Positions 17,756-26,512 of a stretch of DNA of 64,000 nt are shown here, piece after piece. This DNA is from Sphingobacterium alkalisoli. Its GTDB lineage: Bacteria > Bacteroidota > Bacteroidia > Sphingobacteriales > Sphingobacteriaceae. The DNA lies in NCBI RefSeq assembly GCF_005049105.1, contig NZ_SUKA01000009.1, positions 62,001 through 126,000 on the forward strand, written 5' to 3'. The first letter of the stretch is position 1. The number at the start of each line of letters is the position of its first letter. A model generated the notes under the pieces. It did not search any database. It had not been told where the DNA came from and saw only the letters and a program-made list of their open reading frames with translations. The position numbers and the translations under genes are program-made.

Positions 17756-18120
17756 CTAAATATTCATTGCTTTCAGTTCTTTCACGGTGTGGTCGACCGC
17801 ACGTGCTGTCAGTGCCATGTAGGTGAGGGTCGGGTGTCATACAGGCGCCATCAGTCACATAGACATTTTTACATAGATGCATCTGGTTCCACTTATTCAA
17901 CAGCGATATGCAAAAGTGGGATCCCCTATTTATCTTTCTTTTGGACATCCAACCAAACCTTATTTTCCTGTTTTGGTATTGCCTCTGCCATCATATGGGA
18001 ATGCACGCGCCATTCGCTCCACTCGCCATTCAATAAATTATCCTTTAATCTCTGACCAATATCATCACTATTTCGCATCACTTGTCTTCCTGCGCCAAAT
18101 GTAATTTGTCTCAAAAAGCA
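17756..18120 (-). pseudogene. decayed C-terminal remnant of a GMC-family oxidoreductase
   Basis: Several frames together spell the end of a Bacteroidota GMC (glucose-methanol-choline) dehydrogenase. One frame gives SEWRVHSHMMAEAIPKQENK then KKDK, stop TAG where Trp is expected, and GIPLLHIAVE. Another frame gives LLNKWNQMHLCKNVYVTDGACMT. A third gives PTLTYMALTARAVDHTVKEL ending KAMNI-stop at 17756. So there is at least one nonsense codon, a deletion between IAVE and LNKW, and a frameshift deletion after CMT where Ser/Cys/Asn residues normally precede PTLTYMAL. The remainder of the gene (normally about 550 codons) is absent. The catalytic region is disrupted, so it cannot be functional. Confidence 0.8.
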
Positions 18121-18361
18121 AGCTTATCTTCTCAATTTATGGCGCACCCTAACCTATTTCATACGACAAGACAGCTAAACTTTTTGCATCTTTCTATTGA
18201 TCGCTTTTCTTTTCTTAATTGCTTTTTAAGAAAAAAAAGCTACCTTAGATGCTGCAATTCTATTTCATAGTGCGTACACCAATTGATCTAACCATGGAAC
18301 GAGTATCGCTTCGTGGGTATTGTGGGCTTTTAATAGTGGATTAGCAAGAAGAAATATTTAC

Positions 18362-18940
18362 ATGAAAGAAAATAAAAAAACAAAGAAATCTCTTGTTACT
18401 AAATCAAAACTACTGCAAGCAGTGGAAAAAGTACTTACTGAAAAGGGATTTACGGAATTAAAGGTTATGCCAATCTGCGAGGCTTCAGATGTCGACAAAA
18501 AACTAATATATTTCCATTTTGGGGATTTGAAAGGCTTACATACCAAATTCATTCTATCACGAGATTTTTGGCAGCCAAAAAAGGAGATTCCCGAGGAGCT
18601 GACTAGCGAAGTTTTGATTGATTATTTTACCGCTATCTATGAAGACAATTTGCAAAAACAGCTACTAATATGGGAACTAAACAATCTGAACGAAACACTA
18701 AAAGGTGTTGCGAGCAAGCGGGAAGAGCTCGAAAACCAGATGATCGACAAATTTATCAAACAACAGGATTTACCTGCAGATGTCCGTCCGTTGCTGGCGT
18801 TGCTCGTTGGTGGATTTAACTATCTTTCTCTCCGTTCTGCGGAAAAGGGTGACGAATTCTGTGGGATCGACATGCATAAGACATCCGATAGAGACCGAAT
18901 AATCAATACGATGAAAATGCTGATTGACGGGGTCAAATAA
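18362..18940 (+). CDS. TetR-family transcriptional regulator
   Basis: A 192-residue protein from the ATG at 18362; the longer frame starts at a TTG. The N-terminal helix-turn-helix spans about 8-55 (KSKLLQAVEKVLTEKGFTELKVMPICEASDVDKKLIYFHFGDLKGL), with the TetR YFHFGDLKGL signature replacing YYHFxSKexL. The C-terminal half is helical and would bind an unknown ligand. The gene is convergent with the GAF gene, only 12 bases apart, and no obvious partner lies beside it other than the decayed GMC gene upstream, which it might once have controlled. Confidence 0.8.
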   Translation: MKENKKTKKSLVTKSKLLQAVEKVLTEKGFTELKVMPICEASDVDKKLIYFHFGDLKGLHTKFILSRDFWQPKKEIPEELTSEVLIDYFTAIYEDNLQKQLLIWELNNLNETLKGVASKREELENQMIDKFIKQQDLPADVRPLLALLVGGFNYLSLRSAEKGDEFCGIDMHKTSDRDRIINTMKMLIDGVK

Positions 18941-18952
18941 ATAAGCTACACC

Positions 18953-21265
18953 CTACGCCAAAGTGTTAAATCGAATTGCCTTAAGTCCGCTGATGCCCTG
19001 CACATCTTCCAGATCCAACGACTCTATTGGTGAGGTAATGATTCCCTCATTGCGCAAAATGCGCACAAAATCCATATACTCTTCATAAGTCTCCTCGCTT
19101 AAATACACAATTGCAATCTGATAAGGTTGTGTTAGCCGCTCATAGCTTCCTTTAATTGTAATCTTATCTATTCTCTTTTTAATAACCTGATAGCGGATAT
19201 TATACGATCCCTCCACATCAAAGCGTCTTTCATCCGATCGGAAACCAACGTCGATTTCGGAAGAATTGACATATATCAGATAAGTTGTATCCAATGCATA
19301 GGGCAGATCCTCTTTCAGTGCATGCGTTTTGCGTGCGATTACAATCATGGATTTCAACTGTTCATACCGGGCTGCCTTTATATCATCCGGTCTAAAAGTA
19401 CGTGCAGGCGATATACTTTTACCCAAATAAACATCAAATTCGATGCCGTCGGTCCGGAATTTATCGAAGTAACAAGCCACCCTTTCGTTGATGGTATCAT
19501 GCAAAATATCCAGTTCGCCGCTGATAACTCGATTCAAGTTTTGAATCGAATCTTCCAATTTCCTTCGATGAAGATAGGCCACTCCCTGTTGTCTATCCAC
19601 TATTTGTTCAAACCGCTGGACGTGCGGCTCACTTTTTATACAGGTCGTTCTAAAAAACTCGAGGAACCGCGGCACATCCTTATTACAGAAGTCCATCAGA
19701 CGTACAAATACCTGTTCCAGGTAACCTGAGGCTAACTTCTCACGCCAATAGGCTGTAGCATGCTGTATTTCCTCATTTTTCATGAACGACAGATCTGCCG
19801 TCAACGCGGCTATCAAGACATCCAAAGCATCCAGATACACCTCCATATCCTTTACAATCGCATCGTTACGCGCAACAGTAGAGTTCCGGATATCAATCGC
19901 TCCATACAACGGTATCACGTTATCTAGCACAATATCCGCAATTTGAACATTATCCAATTCCAAAATATCTTGCTCTTGTATATATTTTACCGCAGCCTCC
20001 TTAAACTTCCATTCCACCGCAGGTTGTATCACGGTAAATTTATCAATAATAACGCTATTGATTCTGTTATTAAATTCCAGCGAAACTTCATACATGAGCT
20101 GTGCCAGCATATCCGAAATGTTTCTCAGCTTGACCAGAACCCGCTCGTCAAGTTGCGTGCTCTTTTCCGTATATACCTCAAAAATACCTGTTAAGTTATT
20201 TTTGTAAAACAATGGAAAGCAGACATAAGACCCAACACCTTTTCCCTGCATAAGCGCCGCAAAATCTGCATCAGAATTACTTAGCATACCCAGCACCTGG
20301 TAAAGAATGATTTTTGGGGACTCTTTATACGCTTGGAACCTATCTGCACAGACATACTTCTCAATGTTGAAGAATACGGAATGTTCAGCGATTTCATCCA
20401 GCATCAGCGTTTGCAAATTCTTTTGCCCAAATACCGGAATCAAACTAAACTTTACGTCTTTACTCCGAAAAACGGACTGTATGGTATGCAGAAGCTCGAG
20501 ATAAACCTGCTTACTGCCTGTCGAACTCACATTGAACTTAAATTCTTTTATCCGCTCAATTTCCACACGTTCACTCACATCTTCTGCGTTGAGAATGGTA
20601 AATCCGTCAAACTGAAAATGAGATAACGGAAGAAAAGACTGTAATGCATCCAGCTTACTATTCTTGATTTCCTTCTGTTTTGTTATCTCCTGGTAATTAA
20701 GTGTAGGGAGGCTGTCGGAAATTAACCTAACATGTACATAGGTGAAATCAATTGTCCACGAATAATGATTTCGAAAAGTTTCCGAGGTCTCCGGCTCCAT
20801 GTACACGAAAGACTGTTCCATATTGGTAGGATAGTCATAAAAACGTTCTAAAATGAGCGCGTACAATGAGCGTATCCTCCACTCCTGAAATTCCAAAAAC
20901 TGCTCTTGTTTCATCATTCCCGACAATATGCTAAAGAAATCCTCCGTCCCGCATAACGTAAGTGTAACTCCGGGATCGAGTATCCCCCAACACAACGACT
21001 TATCTCTGTGTCCTTTGTGAAAACTAAATAATAAATCAAAAATGGATTGGCATTGCTCTAGACTTTCCGATCTAAGATCTCCATATTTTGCAAGATGCGT
21101 TTCAAATTGGTCCAGCACAAGGCGTGGTAAAACATTTTCCTGTTCTTGAGAAGATTCAATCATCCGCCGGAATACGGCCGTCAGAGGAACCAACGACAGC
21201 GACGTTGCTATTCGATGTGGATAAACCGAATTGATATCCGTTAATTTAATACGATCTATTTTCAT
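18953..21265 (-). CDS. large GAF-domain protein of unknown function
   Basis: A 770-residue cytoplasmic protein with no signal peptide or membrane helix. The centre (about 250-395) has a GAF-like domain (DFAALMQGKGVGSYVCFPLFYKNNLTGIFEVYTEKS). The first 240 residues and the last 370 (alpha-helical, with DKFTVIQPAVEWKFKEAAVKY and VIPLYGAIDIRNSTV) match no enzyme I recognise; no histidine kinase, GGDEF, HD or cyclase motif is seen. It is the last gene of the operon that begins with the metallophosphoesterase, six bases behind the beta-propeller lipoprotein. A ligand-sensing role is inferred from the GAF fold only. Confidence 0.6.
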   Translation of the reverse strand: MKIDRIKLTDINSVYPHRIATSLSLVPLTAVFRRMIESSQEQENVLPRLVLDQFETHLAKYGDLRSESLEQCQSIFDLLFSFHKGHRDKSLCWGILDPGVTLTLCGTEDFFSILSGMMKQEQFLEFQEWRIRSLYALILERFYDYPTNMEQSFVYMEPETSETFRNHYSWTIDFTYVHVRLISDSLPTLNYQEITKQKEIKNSKLDALQSFLPLSHFQFDGFTILNAEDVSERVEIERIKEFKFNVSSTGSKQVYLELLHTIQSVFRSKDVKFSLIPVFGQKNLQTLMLDEIAEHSVFFNIEKYVCADRFQAYKESPKIILYQVLGMLSNSDADFAALMQGKGVGSYVCFPLFYKNNLTGIFEVYTEKSTQLDERVLVKLRNISDMLAQLMYEVSLEFNNRINSVIIDKFTVIQPAVEWKFKEAAVKYIQEQDILELDNVQIADIVLDNVIPLYGAIDIRNSTVARNDAIVKDMEVYLDALDVLIAALTADLSFMKNEEIQHATAYWREKLASGYLEQVFVRLMDFCNKDVPRFLEFFRTTCIKSEPHVQRFEQIVDRQQGVAYLHRRKLEDSIQNLNRVISGELDILHDTINERVACYFDKFRTDGIEFDVYLGKSISPARTFRPDDIKAARYEQLKSMIVIARKTHALKEDLPYALDTTYLIYVNSSEIDVGFRSDERRFDVEGSYNIRYQVIKKRIDKITIKGSYERLTQPYQIAIVYLSEETYEEYMDFVRILRNEGIITSPIESLDLEDVQGISGLKAIRFNTLA

Positions 21266-21271
21266 CTGTTA

Positions 21272-22159
21272 TCAGTTAGCGTCGCCTTCTATATAATTTA
21301 TTTTTAATATTGTCGCTGTCCCAGCCTTGGTTCCTGCTTCATTGCTGATCCATAAGTTAGCTTCCGCATCGAAAGCCATTCCTTCCGGTTGCTTATATAA
21401 CTTACCATCTAATGCAACAGCAGATTTTACTTTAAATTCAGAATCTGTTATTACAATTCCCATATTCACCGAAGAAAGAATATACCAGTCCTTGGTCACC
21501 GGATGCTGTGCTAATGCCGCAGGGCGCCAAGTTCTCTTCTTTCCGACCAATGCATATAGCTTTTTTAGGTCGACAGTAAGGGTATCGTCTACATCTAGTT
21601 TATCATTACTCGCATCCAACGAATAGATTGTCAGTGTTTCCTTCTTATTATCTACTGCGCATGATTTACAGAGTATATAAAGTTTCTGAGTGAGTGCGCT
21701 GTAAGCTAGCCCTTCGTATTCTCCCTTGGGCAATAATTTTTTGGTCGCTTTCACGGAAGTTAAATTGCCCGATTCGATTCCAGATCGATTAAACCTAACG
21801 ATATTTCCGTCACTCCTCAGTATGAAAACCTCATCGCCTACTCTGGCGATATCTTCATAATCAGCATCTGCACCAAATTCGTACGGACGCACCTCATCGC
21901 CATCTCGTGTTATGGTGTACAAGGTTCCCGTTTCATCTTCCTGCGCAAGTAGCAGGTTGTAATTATCATCGCTAAACGTGATACCAGATATTTCCGCTAA
22001 TCTTCCATCGAGTTGGATTACTTGTTGCGGTTTACCAAAATCATAATTAGAGGTGCGGTAGCCAGGCTCCTTCTGTTGTGAGCAGGCGAGGAGCGTTATA
22101 CCAAGTAATACGGCAAACATCGCTAATGAACAAACGTTACTGGCATTTATTCTTCTCAT
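21272..22159 (-). CDS. SdiA-regulated-like beta-propeller lipoprotein
   Basis: A 295-residue protein. The ATG at 22159 is chosen because it follows the upstream stop by one base and opens directly into a lipoprotein signal (AVLLGITLLAC, then SQQKEPG). The long frame above it lies within the neighbour. The mature domain has propeller blades such as LDGRLAEISGITFSDDNYNLLLAQEDETGTLYTI, DYEDIARVGDEVFILRSDGNIVRF and YKQPEGMAFDAEANLWISNEAG, typical of the SdiA-regulated/YjiK family, whose role is unclear (possibly binding or phosphatase-like). It is anchored in the envelope. It sits between the HD/PycTM protein and the GAF protein in one operon. Confidence 0.75.
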   Translation of the reverse strand: MRRINASNVCSLAMFAVLLGITLLACSQQKEPGYRTSNYDFGKPQQVIQLDGRLAEISGITFSDDNYNLLLAQEDETGTLYTITRDGDEVRPYEFGADADYEDIARVGDEVFILRSDGNIVRFNRSGIESGNLTSVKATKKLLPKGEYEGLAYSALTQKLYILCKSCAVDNKKETLTIYSLDASNDKLDVDDTLTVDLKKLYALVGKKRTWRPAALAQHPVTKDWYILSSVNMGIVITDSEFKVKSAVALDGKLYKQPEGMAFDAEANLWISNEAGTKAGTATILKINYIEGDAN

Positions 22160-22160
22160 A

Positions 22161-23321
22161 TCACAACGTATATACAGCAAACGTGAAAACCAGTACAGAA
22201 ACAATGATTCCATACATAAATATGTTGTACGCATGGCGTAGCAGGCGATATTTACGCCCCAAAACCACCCCTTGCGAATACACATCCTTAATCAACATAC
22301 CATATAGATACTCCCGGTCGCCCATAGCTTTCAACATACCATCCTGATAATCTTTAAGGTCCATTTTATGAAAATTACCAAAGAACAACAAATTAGCCTG
22401 TTTGCTCTCCACCTCCTGTTTCGTAAAATATCCCGCAGATATTTTCGGCCGGGTGGCTAAGATAGCCACAACCATAGTGACCAGCGACACCAGTAAGAGG
22501 ATCAACGTGGGCGCAATCAGGTATGCATTGTTATCCAGCTTACGCAGTAGTAAGGCAATGACGACCGAAAGGATAATAGAGTTGACCGTAATGAGAATAT
22601 TAGCCTTATTATCCGCCATATCGCTTAGGCGTTGGTTGTTGGTCGCCGTAATCCGAAACATGGTTTCAATACCTCTATCCGGCATATTGCCTTTATCATT
22701 TTTTTTCTTGGATTTCATTCCCTTTTCATCTATTTCTTTGGTCTCCAAATCCTTAATGTTTTTTTCCTTGCCTGGATTTAGTTTTTGCTGTGCATATGTC
22801 GTATGATAGTTGTGGTTCTTTAAAAAAGTGATCGTCCCTTTTCGCCATAATCGTTTATCAAATTCTTTTCCTAGGACCGTTTCGACCTCTTGCCGCAAAA
22901 GCTTGTCCCGAGAGATGAAATCTTCAGATCCAAGATGAAATAAATCGGCATCACAAACTATCTGCTGTAACAGATTCTGCGGGGTCTGTGGAATTTTTGT
23001 CGCCAAGATACAGGCCTGGATTTCGGCTACAATTGTAACGTTTACTCCCTTCTCTTTGAGGAAATCGCCTGCCAACTTTGCACTGCGCTGTTCGTGATTT
23101 TCTGCACCGCCATTTAAATAGCCGGTATCATGAAAAAAAGCGGCCGTCAATACAATAAACAATTCTTCAGCCGACAGGTTATAATGTAAACCTATCTCCT
23201 TCGCAGCCTCTACCACAGATTCCGTGTGTCCATCATCATGAAAACAGTAGCAACTATTATCCTGTTGAAGGTATGTCTTTACATATTCCTCTGCTTTTTT
23301 AAGTAATATCTCGTGATCCAT
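22161..23321 (-). CDS. HD-domain phosphohydrolase fused to PycTM-type membrane effector domain
   Basis: A 386-residue protein from the ATG at 23321; the frame upstream uses TTG. Residues about 1-165 form an HD phosphohydrolase with all metal ligands (H32 in DDGHTES, H64-D65 in AFFHDTGY, D124 in VCDADLF). A charged linker (about 175-212) leads to a PycTM/DUF5706-like module: ETMFRITATNNQRLSDMADNKANIL, then membrane helices at about 240-260, 267-289 and 365-385. PycTM modules are the membrane-damaging effectors of Pycsar cCMP/cUMP defence. Here there is no uridylate/cytidylate cyclase beside it, and the HD domain suggests local nucleotide turnover. It is the second gene of a four-gene operon. 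Confidence 0.8.
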   Translation of the reverse strand: MDHEILLKKAEEYVKTYLQQDNSCYCFHDDGHTESVVEAAKEIGLHYNLSAEELFIVLTAAFFHDTGYLNGGAENHEQRSAKLAGDFLKEKGVNVTIVAEIQACILATKIPQTPQNLLQQIVCDADLFHLGSEDFISRDKLLRQEVETVLGKEFDKRLWRKGTITFLKNHNYHTTYAQQKLNPGKEKNIKDLETKEIDEKGMKSKKKNDKGNMPDRGIETMFRITATNNQRLSDMADNKANILITVNSIILSVVIALLLRKLDNNAYLIAPTLILLLVSLVTMVVAILATRPKISAGYFTKQEVESKQANLLFFGNFHKMDLKDYQDGMLKAMGDREYLYGMLIKDVYSQGVVLGRKYRLLRHAYNIFMYGIIVSVLVFTFAVYTL

Positions 23322-23332
23322 TAGCAAGGGGG

Positions 23333-24520
23333 TTAAAAGTGTTTATTTACATAGAGCAAATTAACAACATTCTGATCAAAATCTAGTAGATAGTTGCGAT
23401 TGTCGTAAACATGACCAGCCTCGTTGTGATTGCTTTTTACGATCTGTATAAAAGGAATATGATCTTCGTACGCCAGGTCTACAGCATCGTCTTTATATGC
23501 ATAGAACAGAATATGAGACGTGCCATCCTGCATCACATCGAGCACCGCATATCCACCCAAAGAATACTTAAACTGCAAACCCTTACCATTCGCAATTGCT
23601 GCGGTCTTCGAGGCTCCACCACTTACAATCTGCGTCATCTTATCTTTTTTAATATACTGCAATCCATGGTCGTGCCCCGCAATATAGATCAGGTTTGGAT
23701 GGTTAGCTGCCAATTTATTGATATTATCGACCAATGAGCTGTATCTGGGATGAGGTTTGTCCTCTGCGTTTAAAAAAACTGTATTCCGCAGCAACGGGTA
23801 CAGCGATCCGACGAGCGGTAAGGGCACATACAAATTTCTTCTAAGGTTCGTTAGTGGAAAAATATGATCTCTCCACGTGAAATGTCCGCCATGAGCCCCA
23901 TACGAATACATCGGATGATGGCTTGCCAATACAATTAACTTATCCCGATATACATACAGGAGTTCATCTAATCGTTCAAATACCTGCGTTTCCGTTTTAC
24001 ATAAGCAATCCCCGTTCTGCTTACGGAAGGGATATAAAAACCATTCGCTATCATAGAGCAGCAGCACCGAATTAGTCGAAACCTCTATCGCGACCGGATC
24101 CGGACAACCCTTGGCGGGCAGAAAATGAAGGTTAGTATCCTGTTGTGCAAGGATAAAGTCAGCCTGGGCACGTACCCGCTCCAAACCGTCTCTTTTTTTA
24201 TAATTCCAATCGTGATTTCCGGGTAAAAAATATACCTGTGCCCCCTTTTTAAGCATCGGTACATATTGAGATTCTAAAATACCTTTGGCTTCGTTGATGC
24301 CCTTTACATCCGTCAAAGGCATCCCATCCGGATAAATATTATCCCCCAAGTAAAGCACCAGTGTATTCTTTTCCACTACTTGCGAAGCAGCATGTTGTAT
24401 TAAAGCCTTCTGCGTTTCGTTAATTTCTCCCGCATCACCAATGAGAACAATTCTCTTTTGAACTTGCGCCCCGATAATACCGAACGAAAAAAGCAATATA
24501 AAAAAGAGAAAATACCTCAT
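23333..24520 (-). CDS. secreted calcineurin-like metallophosphoesterase
   Basis: A 395-residue protein with a signal peptide (FFILLFSFGIIGAQ, cleavage near residue 18). All metallophosphoesterase motifs are present in order: LIGDAGE, YLGDNIYPDG, FLPGNHDWNY, VLASHHPMYSYGAHGG and IAGHDHGLQY. It should be a periplasmic phosphatase or phosphodiesterase of purple-acid/TRAP-like type using a dinuclear metal centre; the substrate is unknown. It is the first gene of a four-gene operon and has a consensus promoter 58-90 bases upstream. The HD/PycTM gene begins 11 bases after its stop. Confidence 0.87.
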   Translation of the reverse strand: MRYFLFFILLFSFGIIGAQVQKRIVLIGDAGEINETQKALIQHAASQVVEKNTLVLYLGDNIYPDGMPLTDVKGINEAKGILESQYVPMLKKGAQVYFLPGNHDWNYKKRDGLERVRAQADFILAQQDTNLHFLPAKGCPDPVAIEVSTNSVLLLYDSEWFLYPFRKQNGDCLCKTETQVFERLDELLYVYRDKLIVLASHHPMYSYGAHGGHFTWRDHIFPLTNLRRNLYVPLPLVGSLYPLLRNTVFLNAEDKPHPRYSSLVDNINKLAANHPNLIYIAGHDHGLQYIKKDKMTQIVSGGASKTAAIANGKGLQFKYSLGGYAVLDVMQDGTSHILFYAYKDDAVDLAYEDHIPFIQIVKSNHNEAGHVYDNRNYLLDFDQNVVNLLYVNKHF

Positions 24521-24577
24521 GGTTGTTGATACGAATGCGTCAAAATTCCTACAGCGGTTAATTTACACATTTCATAT

Positions 24578-24609
24578 CAAATCTAGCTAAAATGCTTTGC
24601 ATTCACAAA
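24578..24609 (-). promoter_or_regulatory. Bacteroidota promoter of the metallophosphoesterase operon
   Basis: On the minus strand TTTG (24606-24609) and TAGATTTG (24578-24585) match the -33 and -7 consensus (TTTG and TAnnTTTG) with 20 bases between them. Transcription would begin near 24571, about 50 bases before the ATG at 24520. Confidence 0.7.
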
Positions 24610-24649
24610 CCGAACGGAATGAGCTTATGTTTGCCTACACGATAAAAGA

Positions 24650-24718
24650 TTGCCTCGAATAATCCAACATCTATACTCATAATTTAACGAGTTAAATGTA
24701 CTAGAAAATTCGAGGCAA
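24650..24718. terminator. nested inverted repeats downstream of SusD
   Basis: TTGCCTCGAAT (24650-24660) and ATTCGAGGCAA (24708-24718) form an 11-bp perfect outer stem. Inside it, ATTTAAC (24682-24688) and GTTAAAT (24691-24697) form a second dyad with a 2-base gap. On the minus strand the outer stem is followed by TCTTTTATC. It probably ends SusD transcription; the inner dyad is too tight for an RNA loop and may be a protein site. Confidence 0.5.
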
Positions 24719-24763
24719 CACCTACTATGACCTCATCATATCGGTACTACGGTAGCAATATAC

Positions 24764-26512
24764 CTATTGCAAAAGCCACATCTTTGACCAGTGATTATTT
24801 ACTTTTGGACTAAGCTTTTCCACTGCACTTAGCATCTCCTTTTCATTGAAGGCATCTTCGTACCAAAAACGCAGCGGTACATTTTTGCTATTCGATCCAG
24901 AGACAACCTGTTCATTCAGATCCGGAAATCCTGTTCTGCGCCAATCGAACCAAGATTCACCGGTCATCCACAAGGCGATCCATTTTTGAGTCATTATAGG
25001 TTTCAATTTGTTGGCTGCCTGTTGATATTCCTGTTTTATGTTTGTCACGAATGCCGCTCTGTCAAAAGGAACTAATCTGTTACCCTGCACATCATACACT
25101 GCAGCATTATCTCCATCCGCAATTGCATATTGTTCTAACGAACGAAGTACACCCGTTTCAAAATATGACCATGCATCGCCTCCAATCCATCCGCGTTGCG
25201 CGGCCTCAGCCAAGATCAAATACACCTCCGCACTACTCATAAACAAGGCTGGATTGAGCGGGTGCGCATCTTGCGTATAAATTTCGGAAAGATAAGAAAG
25301 ATGCGGATTAGATGCCTCTCCCAGATAGATGCTATTGTTCGCGGATTGTATCTTGTCACGGAGAGTACTCACCGTATTACCCATGTTGTAATCGTTGGGG
25401 CTTGTCAACGCAACACCCAAACCTACAAATAAAGCCGTATTGATATCGTTTTCCAGATTGCTATCGTTGTTCCGATCAACGATATTGATATCTGTGTAGC
25501 GGGTCACAATACCTTGTTCTAATACCACATCACTTGCGGCGCCCTGCTTAATTTGCACATCGACGGGGCGGATCCACTTGGTCAAGCGCGGATCTTGTAA
25601 TGCCACTAAGGTACTGACGATCGTAGCCGACGGCTTTCTACGGTAGAATTCCGAACGTAGTCGGTAGTTGATCGGACCACCAGGCCAACTGTTGATAGCA
25701 TCTGTACCAATAAACTGTACCGCGGCGTTATCTTGTATCGTATTCATTAGCGGATGTTCGGAAGAATTGGCGATCATAGCAGCAAAATCCGCACGTGCGT
25801 TGATTTTTGAGGAAGACTTCTCCGACAAGCGCATGTAATACCGCAAGCGTAGCGAATTAGCAAACTTCCGCCATCGCTGTCCATCACCTTTAAATAACAC
25901 ATCAGCCTGAGCCGCCGTTTGCACTATGCCAACATCTTTCAACAAGTTATTTGCACGGTCTAGATCAGCTATCAACCCCGCGAATATATCTTCTTGCGCA
26001 TCATATACCGGCTTGAAAAACTCGTCTCCACCCTTTTCTGCCTGCATAGCTTTGGAATAAGGAATATCGCCGTATGCAGAAGTCATAAATCCGTACCAAT
26101 AAGACTTCATGATCAGTGCAGCAGCTTGATAAAACGATCTTTCATCCCCCGTTTTTTCTTCTTCTGCCCGACCATAAATGTATTCGCTATCCTTGATCGG
26201 TTCATAGTACTTCGCAAATGGTATAGAGCCCCATTCATAGGTATTGTGTGCATAGCTGGTAAAATCACGCTGCAAATACTGCGTAGCGGAGGAAAGTTCT
26301 CCTTGCTTATAGATCAAATCAACAGTGATTTGAGCAGATGTGGTCAAAATCCCAGTTAATACGTACTGGATATCAGTCTCTTTGTCGGGTAGCGAATTAG
26401 GGTTGATATTTATATCGTCGAGGGATCTGCTGCATGAAGCTAGTATCGTTACCAACATCACCATCACCCATTTTTTTATAGAACTGTTCATCGTTTTCAA
26501 GATATCTTTCAT
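24764..26512 (-). CDS. SusD/RagB-family outer-membrane lipoprotein (SusD-like_2 type)
   Basis: A 582-residue surface lipoprotein with lipobox LASC (Cys27) followed by SRSLDDININPN, the SusD-like_2 opening. It has TPR-like helices (ERSFYQAAALIMKSYWYGFMTSAYGDIPYSKAMQAE; LMSSAEVYLILAEAAQRGW) and ends YEDAFNEKEMLSAVEKL...KMWLLQ. It would cap the SusC barrel and bind the nutrient. The ATG overlaps the SusC stop by one base (TAATG), showing coupling. No hydrolase follows, so the ligand is unknown. This SusD branch is often found with sigma/anti-sigma-controlled receptors for non-glycan or peptide ligands. Confidence 0.9.
   Translation of the reverse strand: MKDILKTMNSSIKKWVMVMLVTILASCSRSLDDININPNSLPDKETDIQYVLTGILTTSAQITVDLIYKQGELSSATQYLQRDFTSYAHNTYEWGSIPFAKYYEPIKDSEYIYGRAEEEKTGDERSFYQAAALIMKSYWYGFMTSAYGDIPYSKAMQAEKGGDEFFKPVYDAQEDIFAGLIADLDRANNLLKDVGIVQTAAQADVLFKGDGQRWRKFANSLRLRYYMRLSEKSSSKINARADFAAMIANSSEHPLMNTIQDNAAVQFIGTDAINSWPGGPINYRLRSEFYRRKPSATIVSTLVALQDPRLTKWIRPVDVQIKQGAASDVVLEQGIVTRYTDINIVDRNNDSNLENDINTALFVGLGVALTSPNDYNMGNTVSTLRDKIQSANNSIYLGEASNPHLSYLSEIYTQDAHPLNPALFMSSAEVYLILAEAAQRGWIGGDAWSYFETGVLRSLEQYAIADGDNAAVYDVQGNRLVPFDRAAFVTNIKQEYQQAANKLKPIMTQKWIALWMTGESWFDWRRTGFPDLNEQVVSGSNSKNVPLRFWYEDAFNEKEMLSAVEKLSPKVNNHWSKMWLLQ

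Noticed and set aside
17789..18104. Overlapping plus-strand frames of 75-88 codons
   Set aside because: They are antisense to the GMC remnant, whose minus-strand motifs explain the sequence.
22161..23321. Complete Pycsar anti-phage system
   Set aside because: The PycTM-like module is present, but no pyrimidine nucleotide cyclase is encoded in the flanking genes, so a defence system is not claimed.
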